Positions 6,682 to 8,771 of a DNA stretch of 8,771 nt are shown here, piece by piece. The notes under the pieces are model-generated. The model saw nothing but the letters and a program-made list of their open reading frames with translations, ran no database searches and was not told the origin of the DNA. The stretch covers positions 1 to 8,771 of the forward strand of contig JBFKDP010000164.1 in the NCBI GenBank assembly GCA_041619575.1. Direction: 5' to 3'. The translations under genes and the position numbers were made by a program. Positions within the stretch are counted from its first letter, which is position 1; each line of letters opens with the position of its first letter. Source of the stretch: Litorivivens sp041619575. GTDB taxonomy: Bacteria; Pseudomonadota; Gammaproteobacteria; Pseudomonadales; Spongiibacteraceae.

Positions 6682-8771
6682 TTAGAAGCTATAACTTAGT
6701 CGTACACCGACTTCTCGAGGATCACCGACCCAGACTCCCTCAATCCCCAGCGAAGGACTGCTGAACTGGTCGGTAACATAGAATTTGTCGGTCAGATTCT
6801 GACCGTACAAAAGGACACTGAACGACTCTGCGTCGTAGCCAAGACGTGCGCCAAACAAATCCCGGGCGTCTGCCTGCAGAGCCTCGCTGTTTTCCCTGTC
6901 GGTGTAACTTTCGCTTGCTCGCGACCAAGTAAGGTTGGCATACCATCCGTAAGCATGGCGGTATTCGATGCCAAAATTGCGCGTGTGACGCGGCGCATTG
7001 GGAAATGCATTACCGGCAAAATCGACCCCGTCATCCTGATACTCTACAAACTCGCTATCGATGTAACCCAAGCCACCGAAAACCGAGAAACCAGCGCCAA
7101 GGGCCCCGCTAAACTCCAACTCAAGCCCGCGCGCTTGCGCTTCACCGGCATTGTCTGTTGTGAAATTGGTGGCATCGACCCGCACACCCACCTGCATGTC
7201 CTCGTAATCCACAGAAAAGACAGAGCCCTGAACGCGCCAGCTTCCACTCTTGAAACGAAAGCCGAGATCTAGGTTTTTGGTGTACTCGGGACCATAGGTC
7301 GGAGCCTCGCCACTCGTGACAAAGTCGACTGACCCAGCGCGATACCCCTGACTATGGGTCAAAAACAACGTCCACTGGTCCGTCAGGTTGTAGCTTACCC
7401 CTACCTTGGGTAGCAATACCTGATCGTCACTGGGAAGTTGCGTATTGGAATCCGGAAATACTGTGGCACGCAACACCGGGCTTAAATCCCCCGGTATGGT
7501 GGTGCCGGTAATTGGGTCGACTGCCTGAGCGCGGTCAAGCCGAAACAGACTGGAATTATCAGCCTCATTTTCTTCATAGCGCAAACCCAAGGTGAGCATC
7601 CAGCGAGTAGACAGATCCAGGTCGGCCTCAAAGTAGAGCGCCTCTACGTCAGCGATGCGCCCCGCTCCAAGCAACCCATCCACTTCAACCAATACACCAC
7701 TGATATCGTAGGTCAAGCCCCGCGTGTAAGAGGTCCCGTCGAGATCATCGTGCGAACGGTAGTAGCCGAAAACGGCGGACCAAGCCGGAGCGTGGTAACT
7801 CAGACGCAAGTCGCCGGCTGTATTCTGAATCTCAGTTTTATTGAGAAATGACCCACCATCATCAGCAGAGACATCATAGTCGCCAAGCTTTTCATTATTG
7901 GTATTGCTGTGACTCAGGGTAAGACTGAGCAGCCAATCGTCACCCAGTGTGGCACTCTGGGTCAGGGCAAACAGGGTTGTGTCGTCCTGATAGTAGCCGT
8001 CGACATTATCCGTAGACTGTCTGCTCTCGGCATAGTCCGGAGGCAGGTACTCGATGCCCTCACGCAGTTTCGTGGTCTGCCCGGTCAGGGTTGCGCTGTA
8101 CCAGCTCTCATTGGTCCAGGCCAGTTTCAGGCGTTGCATATAGCGCCGACGCGCCTGCCATTCGTCGTCGTTGAGGGTCAGGTTGGTCACTTCACCGTCG
8201 CTCTGATTGGTCTCACCAGCATAGCGGAAGGCAAAACCCGCCCCCAAAGGACCACCTACTGCGATACCGGCTTCCCTGGCCTTGTTGTTGCCAGTGCCAA
8301 GTTTGAAATCACCGTCAAAGCCTTCATAGGATGGCTCATGCGTCTGTATCACGACCGCACCCGCCAGAGATCCCGGCCCAAACGCCGTTGACTGGGGCCC
8401 CCGGTAGACTTCAACCTGCTTTACATCCCAGGCATTGGCCGCGCCACGACCAGACTGGCGTACACCGTCAATAAAAATACTGACCGTCGGGCGCCCGGTA
8501 CCCCCGGGGCCAATGCCCTCATTCGATATGCCGCGAACCGAAAACTTGTCTTCCTTGGCCGCATTGAGGTTGGGCTGCCGCAGCAGCAGATCATACAAAT
8601 CGCGGATGTTCTGGGCGCGCAGCTGCTGCTCAGGTACAACGGATACGCTGGCAACCGTATCGAGAGTGGTACGCGGCAGCAATCCGCCGCTGACAATCAC
8701 TTCCTCCAAGGGCTTAGCTTGGTCCGCGGCCGTATACGCACCCCCCGGAAGGAAAATTGCCACAAAAAAGA
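6682..8771 (-). CDS. TonB-dependent outer-membrane receptor, paralogue (5'-partial)
   Basis: An outer-membrane TonB-dependent transporter whose start lies beyond the right edge. The GTG at 8761-8763 could be read as a start, but the frame stays open to the edge. Two Phe codons precede the GTG, giving FFVAIFLPGGAYTAA, which is the hydrophobic core and end of a signal peptide; the GTG is more likely an internal Val. Counting from that Val, the TonB box LEEVIVSG is at 19-26. The plug (about 27-145) contains FSVRGISNEG (74-83), IFIDGVRQSGRG (96-107) and VEVYRGPQSTAFGPGSLAG (117-135). The barrel ends in a terminal Phe (RLSYSF). It is clearly paralogous to the other receptor gene two positions downstream. 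The plug is the best conserved part and several barrel segments, probably surface loops, diverge. Base composition looks more GC-rich than the other receptor. It is the first visible gene of the minus-strand operon. The substrate is unknown. Confidence 0.94.
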   Translation of the reverse strand, partial: FFVAIFLPGGAYTAADQAKPLEEVIVSGGLLPRTTLDTVASVSVVPEQQLRAQNIRDLYDLLLRQPNLNAAKEDKFSVRGISNEGIGPGGTGRPTVSIFIDGVRQSGRGAANAWDVKQVEVYRGPQSTAFGPGSLAGAVVIQTHEPSYEGFDGDFKLGTGNNKAREAGIAVGGPLGAGFAFRYAGETNQSDGEVTNLTLNDDEWQARRRYMQRLKLAWTNESWYSATLTGQTTKLREGIEYLPPDYAESRQSTDNVDGYYQDDTTLFALTQSATLGDDWLLSLTLSHSNTNNEKLGDYDVSADDGGSFLNKTEIQNTAGDLRLSYHAPAWSAVFGYYRSHDDLDGTSYTRGLTYDISGVLVEVDGLLGAGRIADVEALYFEADLDLSTRWMLTLGLRYEENEADNSSLFRLDRAQAVDPITGTTIPGDLSPVLRATVFPDSNTQLPSDDQVLLPKVGVSYNLTDQWTLFLTHSQGYRAGSVDFVTSGEAPTYGPEYTKNLDLGFRFKSGSWRVQGSVFSVDYEDMQVGVRVDATNFTTDNAGEAQARGLELEFSGALGAGFSVFGGLGYIDSEFVEYQDDGVDFAGNAFPNAPRHTRNFGIEYRHAYGWYANLTWSRASESYTDRENSEALQADARDLFGARLGYDAESFSVLLYGQNLTDKFYVTDQFSSPSLGIEGVWVGDPREVGVRLSYSF

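Noticed and set aside
7909..8391. Plus-strand open frame of 160 codons opposite the second receptor gene
   Set aside because: Antisense to conserved plug and barrel sequence with no family resemblance; treated as a shadow frame.

Overview
The window looks like chromosome from a Gram-negative proteobacterium, most likely a gammaproteobacterium of marine or environmental type. Two TonB-dependent outer-membrane receptors require an outer membrane. Base composition is fairly balanced by eye, somewhat more GC-rich over the receptor at the right end, and genes are tightly packed. The lineage is an inference from protein style, not from any marker gene. I see no RNA genes, CRISPR array, insertion sequence or phage gene, and no gene-free stretch longer than about 120 bases.

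Layout: seven genes form two converging blocks. On the plus strand (1-2517) are the ATPase of an oligopeptide/dipeptide/nickel-type ABC importer (its start lies left of the window), a MOSC-domain protein and an alpha/beta hydrolase. Their reading frames overlap by 17 and 4 bases, so they are almost certainly one translationally coupled operon. On the minus strand (8771 down to 2518), in transcription order, are a TonB-dependent receptor (its start lies right of the window), a membrane-anchored esterase of the hormone-sensitive-lipase family, a second receptor paralogous to the first, and a GntR/FCD-family regulator. The spacings are 118, 68 and 18 bases. The two blocks meet with no intergenic base: the stop codons abut in TGATCA.

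Working model (inference): the paired receptors bring a scarce or bulky ligand across the outer membrane. The anchored esterase may cleave an ester bond in it in the periplasm, and the ABC importer may carry the ligand or a product into the cytoplasm. There the second hydrolase and the MOSC protein, a fold linked to molybdenum-cofactor enzymes that reduce N-hydroxylated compounds, could process it further. The FCD regulator, usually responsive to small carboxylic acids, may sense a product and control the receptor operon. The ligand cannot be read from the sequence; an ester- or hydroxamate-bearing natural product, a xenosiderophore or a lipid-like ester all fit. Two eight-base G tracts, one in the esterase oxyanion-hole motif and one in a receptor, deserve a check for length variation.
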